A stretch of DNA of 64,000 nt from Oopsacas minuta. Taxonomy: Eukaryota; Porifera; Hexactinellida; Lyssacinosida; Leucopsacidae. The notes under the pieces are model-generated. The model did no database searches. It was not told the DNA's origin and worked only from the letters and a program-made list of their open reading frames with translations. The position numbers were made by a program, and so were the translations under genes. This document shows, in pieces, positions 43,955-55,122 of this stretch; the stretch's first letter is position 1, and every line of letters begins with the position of its first letter. The DNA lies in contig JAKMXF010000233.1 of NCBI GenBank assembly GCA_024704765.1, positions 62,001 to 126,000 on the forward strand, in the 5' to 3' direction.

Positions 43955-46900
43955 ATGGATTTACAAGAATTACTGAATTTCCAACCCTCACGTGCCACTA
44001 AACGGCCCATAGAAGTTTTAACTCCTTCCCCATCTCCCTCCCCCTCACATAAACTACAGAAACGTTCTTACAAGTACCCTCCAACTCCAGCACATTCCCT
44101 AGGTAAACCTATAAAACTATCCCATATATCATCACCAGCTGTTCTGCTTTCTCCAGTTTCTGATAAGGAACCTCCTGTTGAGGAGAATAAAGGTATTCTA
44201 TTATTATTATTATTATTATTATTATTCCCTAATCGACTAACAGGAGATTATACCAATTCTGGTTACATTACAGAGGTTATCGCTTTAAGATCACCCTTAA
44301 GAGTAGCAAAATATTTTCTTATTATATAACCGATATACTCTTATAACGGTGTATATTATATAAGAGTATATGAGAACTGTTTTCCAGAGGATGGTTCTTA
44401 TATACGATATGTTCTTATAACAAGTGTTCTTGTGAGCGATGCCCACTATACTTACATAGTATGGCCTGTATGGGCGTAGTTCTGGCTGGCCTTCACAAAT
44501 TCGTCAGTATGCTTGTTAGGGAAATTTGGTCCTTGTGAAAATTGGAATTGATCCCTTTATAGGACCAATATATTCCATGAGATATCGCCCCCAAATATGC
44601 AAAACTACAACCAGGAGGAAGTAAAACATCTGAGCAACATCCGGAAACAATCCTGACACTAATCCATATAGTAAAATCCTTAACTACAGTCCAAATGATT
44701 CATTAATCCACAATTTCAGACTAGGACCATTTTTCCACGAACATTTTGGTCCTACGACCTTTTTCACGGGACCAAATTTCAAGTGTACCAAAAATTTATA
44801 AAACTGCCTGTAAAATTTCAAAAGAGTTTCTATAGTTCTATGTACCCTAAAACTATCTCTGCTATGCACTTATTAAAGAGTATTGTCATTGTCATCTGAA
44901 GGGTGTTCGGTTGACCCATAATCCCAGATAATCAAATCCGTGAAAATTATATTCTATACGTAATAGGATGTGGCGATTCGAGCATCTGGCATGCCCGTTT
45001 GCCCCAGCCTAGGTCCGCCACTGGGTCAGATGTGTTTCAACCTACCCCCATGGGTTTCTTGCCTTTCTCATACAGGGAAAGTATAGGCGCTATGAGTTTT
45101 TTTTTACCCTCTTTGAAACTTCCTTTAGCTCATACGAATTTCATTAAGTACAACTTTCTACTTCCAATGATATTCAATTAATACTACTATAATGACATTT
45201 ACAATATATCACCCTCTTCTAGCGAAAAGTCGCAAGATAGAGGAAGAGCGTATACTTAAGCTGTTAGCTGCCGCGGAAGAGGATGACCAACTCCCTGCCC
45301 CACACGAAGAAGTGACCTTATCCTCTCTTAAGAAGTTGTTACTGAGTCTAAATAAGAAATGTACACTCAATCAACAGCTTAGAGTAAAGTACTGTGATGA
45401 AGCTACTAGGTTTATGGATTCGGAATTAGAATTGTATGAGGAGATACAACAGCTTAGAATTGTCTGTGAGTAATCCTAGTACAATATTTTAGGGCTGGGA
45501 GTATTTACTATAATATATTCTTTGTAAAGAGTAGTATCAGTGTTTGGCTACAGTAGACCTCTAGGATAATTCTTCTTTCAAATCAAATGGTATCTCTAAC
45601 GGTCAGGGAAAATCCTAATCTTTTCGAGATACTCGGTATACGAAAATGCAGATGTTGACTGTGCTTAGATATAGTATGTAAAAATTATGACGAATATAAA
45701 TATATGTGTAATTCTAAGATATATTTCATATACTTTATCAGTAGAACTTGCATAATCCGACACTCTTTGTCCTAGTGAGATTATCGAGGTGTGTGTGTGT
45801 ATTTCGATCTGCTGTCAATACATGTATGATACAGTGGAACTCGGATATGACGTAACTCGTACTACTATGAATTCTAAAATTATGGTAATTATCTATACTA
45901 TATCATGTAGCCACATGTCCAGAGCTATATCCCCAGCTGATAGAACTAGACTTCCATAACACACTACTACAACTCTTGGGACATGAAAATGCTGATATAG
46001 CTATGTGTGTGGCAGATCTGCTCAGAGAGATGTTAGATGTAGACCCATTGCATGAGGGTGTAGAAGGAGCTGAATTGTTGTCTCAACAGCTGTTAGAAGG
46101 ACAGGTTATGTCACTATTGGTTGCTCTGCTGGTTAAGCTAGATGAGAAGAATACAGAGGAATCACAGGGAGTACATAATATCCTTGGTGAGTGTTACTAT
46201 CGAATCTAGACTAGAACAGCAATATCACTTTTTTTCACATTTTAACCAGCTTTACTTTGGGAAATATTTATGTGATGCTTTGGTCCATGGTTGTATGGGC
46301 GTCTTAACTTTTGTCCTGCTCTTTGGGCTGCCAGAACACTATAAGTCAGGGCCGTTAAACCATGACCTGATACCAAAAACATTAATTCGAGCGGTTGAGA
46401 GCATGAAGTTGAGACTCAAAACACAATTTTTATTGATTTGATGAAATGTACTAGATAAATATTACAAAATATTCATAGTATGAGTCGCTAGAATGTGTTC
46501 CAGTTACGACTCCTATGACAATTATATACTTGTATCGTACGGGCCACACCGGTACAGAACTACTGCCATAGAGATTACGTAACAATAAATAGAAGTAATA
46601 GGGGTAGAGAATAGACTCCAACTACTTGATTGTTTCACATGTGTCAACTGATATTTTTATACAAAATTTTTACCCCGGATCGCCAATACGTAGTCAATAG
46701 TCTATATCGTAATGAGATATGTAACTTAAAGTGGTATGTCTGAATGCTCCTTGAATATTCGCCCTGAATTTATTGGGTAAACCTATTTTATCACTGTACT
46801 GTGTATATACAGTGTATCAATAGCATCGGTTCACAACCAAGTATTTTCTTGCACTATGTACTGCATTCCTTGCAGGGTTGTTAAAAGGTCCTACATAATC

Positions 46901-47579
46901 AGGTCAAATATTTCAAGATTTTACGCGAACTTTCAAAATCCTGTTTGGAGATTTCTCATTAGTTTACAATGAAAACACCACGGATTGATATAATCAGCGG
47001 TTCCCAGACAGCAGGAGTGTATAGGATCTATTACAATATATGGGAGAGTGTTCACAAAATGTGTAAATAATCCGCTGGATTAAATAGCGAATACAGAGAG
47101 ATTAGTGACGAGGATATTTTATAGACGTCTTAAGGTTGCTATTAACAACCTTTATCAGTAATTATCTCTATGTAATATTATTTATAAATTCGTATCATAG
47201 GTTTAGTTGAGAATATGGCAGAATTCCAGCAACAAGAAGTTCTCAACTCTTCTGGGGAACAAGGTATCCTCTTGTGGTTATTGAAGCGGATAAGATTACG
47301 TCAATTTGATGCTAACAAACTATATTCAACAGAGATACTATCTATACTACTTCAAAATAATACCGGAAACCAACAACTATTGGGTGTTAAAAATGGAATA
47401 GATTGTTTGTTAGAAGCTGTGTCTCTGTATAAGCGCAAAGAACCTGCGACTAGTGATGAGACTGAGATGGTAGAGAATCTATTTGATTGTCTTTGTATGA
47501 GTTTAACTCATCCTCCAAATAGAATTAAGTTTTTAGAAGGCGAAGGATTACAATTGATGATTTTGTTACTCAAAGATAG
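43955..47579 (+). CDS. CTNNBL1: Beta-catenin-like protein 1, first four exons only
   Basis: Exons 43955-44192, 45223-45465, 45911-46186 and 47201-47579 join in phase to about 378 residues. The start MDLQELLNFQPSRATKRP matches the CTNNBL1 N-terminus with its basic nuclear signal. Armadillo-type segments follow (LLQLLGHENADIAMCVADLL; DPLHEGVEGAELL; GVHNILGLVENMAEF; GILLWLLKRIR; FDANKLYSTEILSILLQN; LFDCLCMSL; FLEGEGLQLMILLLKDR). CTNNBL1 is a nuclear armadillo protein associated with the spliceosomal Prp19/CDC5L complex. The human protein is about 560 residues. The exon that should continue after 47579 and the whole C-terminal half are not found before the DOMON genes at 51.6 kb. An inserted element starts 44 bases after the last donor. 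Confidence 0.9.
44195..44236. repeat. Simple repeat (ATT)n
   Basis: About twelve ATT units directly after the donor of CTNNBL1 exon 1. Intronic microsatellite. Confidence 0.9.
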
Positions 47580-47622
47580 GTTTGTTGTTAGTATTTCTAA
47601 TGTATTTACTATTTTATACATT

Positions 47623-47982
47623 AGGCCACTGTTAGTTGGAAACATGTTTCAGCTCCACCGCCCGCATCTGATTTGGCTACCGCACTAATATGTCATTATT
47701 GTCATTATTTTTATTATTTCACAATTTACTCAATGTATTTAAACTACAAGGTGTATAACCTGGGTAATAACACAATAGAAATATCTTTTTCATAGTCTAG
47801 CCTATTCTCATATGAAATTTGACTTTAGCAATTATAATGTTTTTATGATTGAAGTCAATGAACAAATTTTCCAGCTGATATCTCACAAAATAATGAGATA
47901 ATGATAATGAACCGCCCGCCCGCATGCATGTTCAGGTGTATCTAATGTGGAGCTGAAACAAGTTTCTCATTAACAGTGACCT
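47623..47982. mobile_element. Short element with ~33-bp inverted ends
   Basis: The left end GGCCACTGTTAGTTGGAAAC then TTTCAGCTCCAC mirrors the right end GTGGAGCTGAAA then CATTAACAGTGACC. Inner GC-rich CCGCCCGC motifs lie at both sides. Non-coding. Confidence 0.75.
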
Positions 47983-48046
47983 TATGTGTGATAACTAGCA
48001 TTAGATTGCTAGAAGCTTGCTTAAATATAGGATGTGGGACTTTAGC

Positions 48047-48303
48047 TATAGTGCCGGCAACGGCAAAGTATCACTCCTACCTACTATTTGAGACGTGAGT
48101 CCAGGAACGCATCCATGGTTGCACAAGGCACTTCAAGCCGGTCCTGTGCCAGGAATAAAATGTGTGGGTCGCACTCCGAGTGCCTGAGTGAGGAAGTGGT
48201 CCATCACCTCACCTCTAGACCTACGGCGCCTCTGTCTGGCTCAAAATGACTTAGAAACACATCTAACTCTTGGGAGTTGGGAACCTGTTGCCGGCACTTG
48301 AAA
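48047..48303. repeat. GC-rich repeat with GTGCCGGCAAC ends
   Basis: Inverted ends AGTGCCGGCAAC and GTTGCCGGCACT enclose about 230 bases that are much richer in GC than the surroundings. The interior contains GAGTCCAGGAACGCATCCAT and CCTCTAGACCTACGGCGCC. No coding frame. Possibly a SINE- or MITE-type unit. Confidence 0.6.
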
Positions 48304-48477
48304 GGTAACTTTTGGGTGTCATTCCTTAAATGCAAATTTATTCAAATTTTTATATAATATATGTATATTATAAACAAAGCGATGTCAAATTAAAATTACT
48401 TGTTCGGTTATTCCTCGTCCAAGATTTTATAGGAAACTCTGTTAGGACACAGCATTTACTTATTTCTATAGTTACAA

Positions 48478-48519
48478 TATTTCCCTGAATAAGCGTCCCT
48501 GCGCTTATTTAGGGAAATA
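48478..48519. repeat. Near-perfect palindrome, 18-bp arms
   Basis: TATTTCCCTGAATAAGCG and, six bases later, CGCTTATTTAGGGAAATA. The same end sequence occurs at about 10638. Confidence 0.85.
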
Positions 48520-49269
48520 CGGTATATGTAATAGAGATATTTAGTAATGCCAGTTTGTAGGTACATAAGATATTAGTAATCCACCGATACATTTTGTACT
48601 AGTTTGTTATCCAAAGCCTCGAGTAATTTCTAGAACTGTACCGGATTAGAGGATCTCTGTTCCGGTCGGATCTGATATGCGGTCACCAATTATCCGGTTT
48701 AATAGTCCTATATAAGTAGTTCATTTCTTCTACTACCGTTAATTATTCATAGTAAATAACTATGTATATTGGTATATATCAGAATCCTATATAATTGCTT
48801 GAACGCAAAACTTAGAAAATATTCATTTTCGGGATAGGCACCTCAATTATAAAATCCACCTTTGGGGTACTAGGGTATGTTCCTATTAGGGTTTGTCAGA
48901 TTCCACGTAATTCAAAATTTTGCCGGTGAAAAAATGATTTTCGGTCAAAAAAAAAATTTGTTTGAAGGGCAAAAATATTTACGTCGCTTTTGTGGGATCG
49001 TGAATGGGAACACACCCTTGTACGATATGTTACTAAAAATTTTTCTAATTGGAATTGATCTCGATTTTGAAATTTTTTGTCAAAACCCTTTCAAGCATAT
49101 TTACTAAAATATTTTTCGAAAATTTGACTTTGTGATATTTCAAAGGCCTATAATTGTCATCGATTATTATTGGTTCGCGGTCCTAAAAATGTTTTCGTTA
49201 TGTTTATTGGGGTCCGCGGACCCCATAAAATGGGCCAAAGACGTCCGCGGAAGAAATAGGTTGAGAACC

Positions 49270-50140
49270 AATGGCATATGTCATGTAAATATGCTATGAC
49301 TTTCATATACCCTGCTAGATGAATGAGAAACAGATTGAAATTTCTGCCATTTATTGATCACCAGTATAATACAATAATGTTGGTAAATCTGATTACAGAG
49401 ATAATACAATATATAAACAATTAGACAAGTATGGATGAATTCCTTGCGCCGATCAGAATGATATTGAATCACTCACGAATCATTTTATACTGAGAACTAG
49501 CGCGCTTCACTTGTTCGCGCTGCCGCGGCTTGAGAACAATTTCTGTTCGCATGGGGCTCGGCACTTCGTGCCTCGAATTGATCAAAGTATATAATTAGCA
49601 ACATGTTCACAATATGTATTTGAAAATATCTTATTCGGATTCAGTGTACTTGATTACCCCCTATATATCTATTGAGAGCAAGTCTCAAAGTATATTTCGA
49701 GATTTCAACTATTTGTTTACTTTATTGTTTACATTCATAAAAACAACAATAAATTTACATATAATTAATCCAAAAGTGTGAAAATCGAATTCAGTATGTT
49801 CGGTATATTTGAGTGAAGTTATATTGAATTCTATTTACTTCAATATGTTGCTACTTTTATACTTTGATCAATTCGAGGCACGAAGTGCCGAGCCCCATGC
49901 AAACAGAAATTGTTCTCAAACCGCGGCAGCGCGAACAAGCGAAGCGCGCTAGTTCTCATTATATAATGATTTGTGAGTGATTCAATGTCATTCTGATCGG
50001 CGCAAGGAATTCATCCATACTTGTCTAATTGTTTATATATTGTATTCTACTGATGATCAATAAATGTCAAAAATTTCAATCTGTTTCTCATTCATCTAAC
50101 AGGGTATATGAATAGTCATAGCATATTTACATGATATATG
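49270..50140. mobile_element. Foldback element, ~0.9 kb with ~300-bp arms
   Basis: 49270-49590 and 49856-50140 are inverted copies with over 90% identity by eye. They share GCATATGTCATGTAAATATG-type ends, GGATGAATTCCTTGCGCCGA, the GC block GCGCGCT..TTC.CTTGTTCGCGC, and GGCACTTCGTGCCTCGAATT. The centre holds GGATTCAGTGTACTTGATTACCCC and AACAACAATAAATTTACATAT, also found at 23.6 kb. Non-coding. Confidence 0.9.
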
Positions 50141-50146
50141 CAATAA

Positions 50147-50282
50147 TGATTAGAATCAAAATTAGTTAGTTGAAAGTTAGTTGAAAGGCTTACTTGCAAC
50201 CCTTCCTGAATTTTTTAAAAATTTTCTGGAGGGTAGCAAGTATCTTGACTGACATCAACCAACAAATTTTGATTCTAATCAT
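50147..50282. repeat. Palindromic short element
   Basis: Ends ATGATTAGAATCAAAATT and AATTTTGATTCTAATCAT, inverted, with a second inner palindrome (TACTTGCAACCCTTCC ... GGAGGGTAGCAAGTA). It directly abuts the 49.3-kb foldback. Confidence 0.8.
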
Positions 50283-50982
50283 CGTTATTTGAAAGTATTT
50301 TCTAACACATTTCTTGAACTTATAGTATCTAAGATACTTGCAGTCTATTGTCCAAATTTATATACATATTTTTATCAATATTTTCGTAACCATGTTACAT
50401 TGTTTGCACAACTCTTCTACGAAATATACTATCTATATATTATTAATTACTAATATTTGTTAGTGTTATTGAATCAAGCTGACTAAACTCTCAATTCTTT
50501 ATTACTTTGTATAGTCATTTTCTTAATCAAATACGATAAATTTTATCATACAAATCTGCTTTCAAATCACATGATTATTATCTGTATTAATATCCAGCCG
50601 GAACCGGATATCCGGTACAGATTTCAAATTTCTTGCATTTTATTTAATTATTAGTTGTTTGTAAATACCTTTCACCCTTGCTAAATTCCAAACTGACCCT
50701 ATGGTTAAACAACCTTTGGAAAATGTACAAAAAATGTTCCAAAAGGTCTAATTGTATCAAATTATACTTCGGACAAATTTCTAATACTATACTATACAAG
50801 TTGGCAGTCTCTTCATCTTATCTACAACTTTGTTCAATATATCCTCTTAGATCCTATAGTATTGTTTTAATGCTTCGCTAATCCGAAAAATCATTTTGCA
50901 ATTGGAACAGTTCTATTCAGATTAGCGAGGATGTACTGTACCCATCTACGAATATTCATTTATAACATGATATATGTAAATA

Positions 50983-51150
50983 CAACAGACTCCGCTCAAT
51001 AGAGCCACCTGTTAATCGGGTCATTTAGCCAGAAACAGTACCATACAAACAGTGTTAATTACTCCGGTTAATCGGACCAGCACCTTTATTCCGCTTAATC
51101 TCATGAAAATAATTTTGTCCCGATGTTACCCTATTAAGCGAAGTCTACTG
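50983..51150. mobile_element. Pogo-like short element
   Basis: Left end CAACAGACTCCGCTCAATAG, right end CTATTAAGCGAAGTCTACTG, inverted. Inner GTTAATCGGGTCA and GGTTAATCGGACCA repeats. Follows a TA. Confidence 0.75.
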
Positions 51151-51199
51151 TGAATATAATTTGGACGGGCGAGGATGAGTAACAAGCTTATTAGTTATC

Positions 51200-51381
51200 T
51201 AGTAGAGTCTCCGAATAATAGACACATTGGGGACATCGCTGCTGTCCGTTTTAGGGAGTGTCCGCTTCTCGGAGACTTCTAAAGTTTTACATATATGATC
51301 GCTAATTCATTCCGTTAAAGGTTTGTCCGTTGTAGAGGGATTATCTGCTTCTCGGAGTATCCGTTTTGGGAGACTCCACTA
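51200..51381. mobile_element. Pogo-like short element (family of 89-152)
   Basis: Left end TAGTAGAGTCTCCGAATAAT, right end TTTTGGGAGACTCCACTA, inverted. Inner TGTCCGTT and CTTCTCGGAG repeats occur twice. Confidence 0.8.
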
Positions 51382-51569
51382 TATGTCGTTGTCTATATAT
51401 TGTTAATTTTCTAATTTACATATAAAAATAGCTACACAAATATACTAAAGCCTTGATTAACAATACTAAATCAAAATATATTTGTTGTTACTAGACTTTC
51501 TATACATACTCAATGAATGAAGGCTGAAAAATTAGGGGGGCTAAATGTAGAGTTAGTTAAAGAGTGTAG

Positions 51570-53438
51570 CTACACTAGGAATAGTATAGTTAACATCAAC
51601 ATGAGAGTAGAAATAGCTAGAGAGAGCACAGTTGCAGAATCTGTGGGTGTATTAGTAGGTTGTTGTGTAGTACTTCCTGTAGCAGTTGTTATAACAATTC
51701 TATCCGAAGAAACACATCTACCTACCCCGGCACCTGCATGCTGTTGGATTTCACCACCTATCACACGACCCCAAGCTAGAAGCACGTAGTATCCGTCAGG
51801 ATTATTCAAATCAGGGGTACCTAAGACATTAGTAGTGAAGGTACAGTTTATTATAGTTTGATCGTTGATGGAGTTTATTAGAGTGAGATCAGATGTGACT
51901 ATGGGAGGTCTAGCTCTAGCAGAGGCAAATCTTTCTTGAACTGCTACACCCTCATCAGAACGTACACACATGAATATGAATGAATCTGGCATACTTCGGG
52001 TAGTTGAAAGTCCCATGGCGATCCAATCTGCTGCAGCATTGTCATACTGTAACTGGAATTGTACAGTGTTATCCTCTATTGTGTAGATGGTACCGATATT
52101 AAGGGTAGTTGGGTCGGTGGTTTCAGCACAATTCGAAAACTGAATGCATCTAGCGATAGTATCACATCCTTCACCGATGAGAAGATTAGACGGTTGAGTA
52201 GGCGCTTGAGTAGTTGGATCCATTCCTGTAGCAGTTGTGATAACAATCTCACTCAAAGAAACACATCTACCAGCACTTCCATGTTGTTGGATTAATCCAC
52301 CAGATACAGTACCCCAAGCTAGAAGCACGTAGTATCCTCCACCTCTATTCAGATTGGGGCTACCTAAGACATTTGTATTGAAGGTACAGTTTATGATAGA
52401 AGCATCGTTGATGGAGTTTATTAGGGTTAGATCAGATGTGACTTCTGGAGGTCTAGCTCTAGCAGAGGCAAATCTTTCTTGGACTACGACATCCACACCA
52501 GAACGTACACACATGAATATGAATGAATCTGGCATACTTCGGGTAGTTGAAAGTCCCATGGCGATCCAATCTGCTGCAGCATTGTCATACTGTAACTGGA
52601 ATTGTACAGTGGTATCGTCTATTGTATTGATGGTACCGATATTAAGGGTAGTTGGATTGGTGGTTTCAGCACAATTCGAAAACTGAATGCATGTAGCAAT
52701 AGTATCACATCCTTGACCGATGAGAAGATTAGACGGTTGGGTAGCTGGTGGGGTGGTAGCTGGTGGGGTAGTAGCTGGTAGGGTGGTGGTAGTTGGTGGG
52801 ATAGTAGCTGATGGGGTGGTAGCTGGTGGGGTAGTAGCTGATGGGGTGGTAGCTGGTGGGGTAGTTGGATCCATTCCTGTAGCAGTTGTGATAACAATCT
52901 CACTCGAAGAAAAACATCTACCAGCACTTCCATGTTGTTGGATTAATCCACCTGTCACACGACCCCAAGCTAGAAGCACGTAGTATCCGTTAGGATTATT
53001 CAGATTAGGGGTACCTAAGACATTTGTATTGAAGGTACAGTTTATGATAGAAGCATCGTTGATGGAGTTTATTAGGGTTAGATCAGATGTGACTTCTGGA
53101 GGTCTAGCTCTAGCAGAGGCAAATCTTTCTTGAAGATTGACATTGGCACCAGAACGTACACACATGAATATGTTTGAATTTGGCATACTTTGGGTAGTTG
53201 AAAGTCCCATGGCGATCCAATCTGCTGCAGCATTGTCATACTGTAACTGGAATTGTACAGTGGTATCGTCTATGGTTGTGAAAGTACCGATACTTGGGGT
53301 TGTAGGAGCTGTGGTTGTAGCACAATTAGAAAACTGAATGCATGTTGTATCACCATCACATCCTTCACCGATAAGGTCATTTGCATGGATAACTCCGAGA
53401 CAACTTAATAGTAAACACGAAATGAGTATTTTAGACAT
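51570..53438 (-). CDS. Secreted/GPI-like protein with three DOMON domains
   Basis: An intronless 622-residue protein. Signal peptide 1-19, then three DOMON-type beta-sandwich domains at about 21-185, 236-400 and 412-585. Each has C.QFSNC, VQFQLQYDNAAADWIAMGLS, IFMCVRS, VQERFASARARPP, NCTF and GYYVLLAWG ... GRC. The first linker (about 188-235) is a Thr/Pro/Ala stretch likely to be O-glycosylated. The C-terminus ends in a hydrophobic run with no basic tail (LSLAISTLMLMLTILFLV), as in GPI-anchored precursors. DOMON domains bind haem or sugars in known families; the ligand here is unknown. The three domains are nearly identical in long stretches, so the gene grew by recent internal duplication. 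It heads a cluster of four single-domain relatives. Confidence 0.88.
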   Translation of the reverse strand: MSKILISCLLLSCLGVIHANDLIGEGCDGDTTCIQFSNCATTTAPTTPSIGTFTTIDDTTVQFQLQYDNAAADWIAMGLSTTQSMPNSNIFMCVRSGANVNLQERFASARARPPEVTSDLTLINSINDASIINCTFNTNVLGTPNLNNPNGYYVLLAWGRVTGGLIQQHGSAGRCFSSSEIVITTATGMDPTTPPATTPSATTPPATTPSATIPPTTTTLPATTPPATTPPATQPSNLLIGQGCDTIATCIQFSNCAETTNPTTLNIGTINTIDDTTVQFQLQYDNAAADWIAMGLSTTRSMPDSFIFMCVRSGVDVVVQERFASARARPPEVTSDLTLINSINDASIINCTFNTNVLGSPNLNRGGGYYVLLAWGTVSGGLIQQHGSAGRCVSLSEIVITTATGMDPTTQAPTQPSNLLIGEGCDTIARCIQFSNCAETTDPTTLNIGTIYTIEDNTVQFQLQYDNAAADWIAMGLSTTRSMPDSFIFMCVRSDEGVAVQERFASARARPPIVTSDLTLINSINDQTIINCTFTTNVLGTPDLNNPDGYYVLLAWGRVIGGEIQQHAGAGVGRCVSSDRIVITTATGSTTQQPTNTPTDSATVLSLAISTLMLMLTILFLV

Positions 53439-53496
53439 TTTCAGTTCACCTCTGTTATGTATATAGTTGAAAACAAAAATATTTAAATTATTCTTG

Positions 53497-53504
53497 TATT
53501 TATA
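53497..53504 (-). promoter_or_regulatory. TATA box (TATAAATA)
   Basis: On the minus strand, about 60 bases before the ATG of the triple-DOMON gene. The single-DOMON genes at 54432 and 61622 have a TATA-like motif at a similar distance. Confidence 0.5.
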
Positions 53505-53709
53505 GTAGTATTAGATCACCCACTCAGCGTCTGTTAACTTATCAAATATCAATCAAGAAGAGTCTTAACAATTTCTGTTATCATATTAAATATCTACCAG
53601 TTTAATTTATGAGAAGCAATTATTTGTTAGGGTGTGCTTATTTCGGACGTTTATCTGTATTAACTAAATAGAACGTGTTTATGAGATTTGTGACTTGTTT
53701 GTGAACTTG

Positions 53710-53980
53710 TAATTATTTAGTGCAGCTCATATTGGGACATCCTCTAATGACTTGGACGATGTGCGACGTTTGTACGTCCTTCCGCGCGGCCGCCCAAAAT
53801 CTATCAGTCAGATTATCGCGAAATTAGTATACATTTAAACATTTTGGGATAGAGATTTTACCTAATGTATGAGATTTCCTAATTGAATTTTCACACCTTT
53901 TTCTGTACGTGGAGTTGATTTTGGGATATCAGAGCATGAAATTTATAATTATACAGATTTATCATATGATTAATCATATT
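53710..53980 (+). repeat. Dispersed repeat with GTGCGACGT/CCGCGCGG block
   Basis: GATGTGCGACGTTTGTACGTCC, then CCGCGCGG, CGCGAAATTAGTA, GTATGAGATTTCC and TTTTCACACCTTTTTC occur in the same order on the reverse strand at about 63415-63575. A shorter relative lies near 55320-55375. The tail TTTATCATATGATTAATCATATT is common to the copies at 57.7, 59.0 and 62.9 kb. Confidence 0.75.
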
Positions 53981-54431
53981 TTGGCGCACCTTTTCTCCTA
54001 AATTTCCAAAGCAAGATATGTATGTGACCCTCGTTTTAATACTCATACCAATGTTCCCCAACCTGGAGCCACGGTGAAAAGTTTGGAAGACAGACTCAGA
54101 CAGGAACGATATTATTAATAATTGATATTAGCCGAGTATTGCAATTACAAATTATTAATTACATTTTCCAAGTAAATTTGGATTTCATTACAATTCTGTT
54201 GAAATTAATTACTCATTTGTACTACTCCATATATGGGTTGTAGAAACTATCTAATGACACTAATCGTATTATGAACATTGATAAAATATATTTGACTAAA
54301 TTGTATACTTATTCATGCACAAAGATAGATATAACACTAAGAACAATAAAATCCTGGTTTTCGAATACACAGTCAATGAAAGGGGTGGATAAAGTAGGGA
54401 GGCTAATCCTATTGTTAGTTAAATAACGTAA

Positions 54432-55055
54432 CTACACTAAGAATAGGATAGTTAACATCAACACGAGAGTAGAAATAGAGAGAGAGAACACAGGTGCACC
54501 TCCTGTGATAACAATCTCACTCGAAGAAAAACATCTACCAGCACTTCCATGCTGTTGGATTTCACCACCTGTCACACGACCCCAAGCTAGAAGCACGTAG
54601 TATCCGTTAGGATTATTCAGATTAGGGCTACCTAAGACATTTGTAGTGAAGGTACAGTTTATGATAGAAGCATCGTTGATGGAGTTTATTAGGGTTAGAT
54701 CAGATGTGACTTCGGGAGGTCTAGCTCTAGCAGAGGCAAATCTTTCTTGGACCACGACATCCACACCAGAACGTACACACATGAATATGAATGAATTTGG
54801 CATACTTGGGGTAGTTGAAAGTCCCATGGCGATCCAATCTGCTACGGGATTATCATACTGTAACTGGAATTGTACAGTGTTATCGTCTATTGTATAGATG
54901 GTGCCGATATTAGGGGTTGTTGGAGCTGTGTTTACAGCACAATTCGAAAACTGGATGCATGTAGCCATAGTATCACATCCTTCACCGATTAGGAGATTTG
55001 CTTGGATAATTCCGAGGAAACTTAATAGTATAATTGGAACAATAAATTTCGACAT
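54432..55055 (-). CDS. Single-DOMON secreted/GPI-like protein
   Basis: An intronless 207-residue protein: signal peptide (about 1-19), one DOMON-type domain (about 21-180) very close to the third domain of the gene at 51570, then directly a hydrophobic C-terminus (FSLSISTLVLMLTILFLV) without a linker. Conserved pieces are GEGCDTMATCIQFSNC, DWIAMGLSTTPSMP, IFMCVRSGVDVVVQERF and YYVLLAWGRVTGGEIQQHGS. Likely a membrane-attached extracellular binding protein; ligand unknown. Confidence 0.87.
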   Translation of the reverse strand: MSKFIVPIILLSFLGIIQANLLIGEGCDTMATCIQFSNCAVNTAPTTPNIGTIYTIDDNTVQFQLQYDNPVADWIAMGLSTTPSMPNSFIFMCVRSGVDVVVQERFASARARPPEVTSDLTLINSINDASIINCTFTTNVLGSPNLNNPNGYYVLLAWGRVTGGEIQQHGSAGRCFSSSEIVITGGAPVFSLSISTLVLMLTILFLV

Positions 55056-55115
55056 TTTTATAGTCTACCTTTGTTAAGTAAATAGTTGAAATCAAATTTA
55101 TATTTTATTTCTGTA

Positions 55116-55122
55116 TTATATA
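55116..55122 (-). promoter_or_regulatory. TATA-like motif (TATATAA)
   Basis: Minus strand, about 61 bases before the ATG at 55055, the same spacing as in the triple-DOMON gene. Confidence 0.4.

Larger units (their letters stand above)
47580..51569. other. 4-kb repeat-rich region where the CTNNBL1 3' exons should be
   Basis: I scanned it for frames resembling the CTNNBL1 C-terminus and found none. It holds at least seven repeats: 47623-47982, 48047-48303, 48478-48519, 49270-50140, 50147-50282, 50983-51150 and 51200-51381. Near 49165-49262 a hAT-like end (GGGGTCCGCGGACCCC ... GAGAACC) is present. Confidence 0.6.
53439..54431. other. Intergenic between DOMON genes, dispersed repeat
   Basis: Carries the repeat at 53710-53980 and a truncated hAT-like end near 54055 (GTTCCCCAACCTGGAG). 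No gene. Confidence 0.5.

Noticed and set aside
45747-45860. Two pogo-like ends (CAGTAGAACTTGCATAATCC and CAGTGGAACTCGGATATGAC) as a full element
   Set aside because: Both face the same way and no matching right ends were found in the intron, so only fragments can be claimed.
47580-51569. Search for remaining CTNNBL1 exons
   Set aside because: No frame resembling the C-terminal armadillo part was found; the frames at 48877 and 50678 do not match.
52619-52983. Long open frames opposite the triple-DOMON gene (rich in Val/Gly or His/Gln/Pro)
   Set aside because: They are the antisense and shifted readings of the Thr/Pro/Ala linker repeat. The composition is forced by the repeat and there is no independent signal.
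54646-54897. Plus-strand frame inside the DOMON gene at 54432 (and equivalents at 52354, 53137, 61780)
   Set aside because: The same antisense reading recurs at each DOMON copy, which shows it is a shadow of the shared coding sequence.
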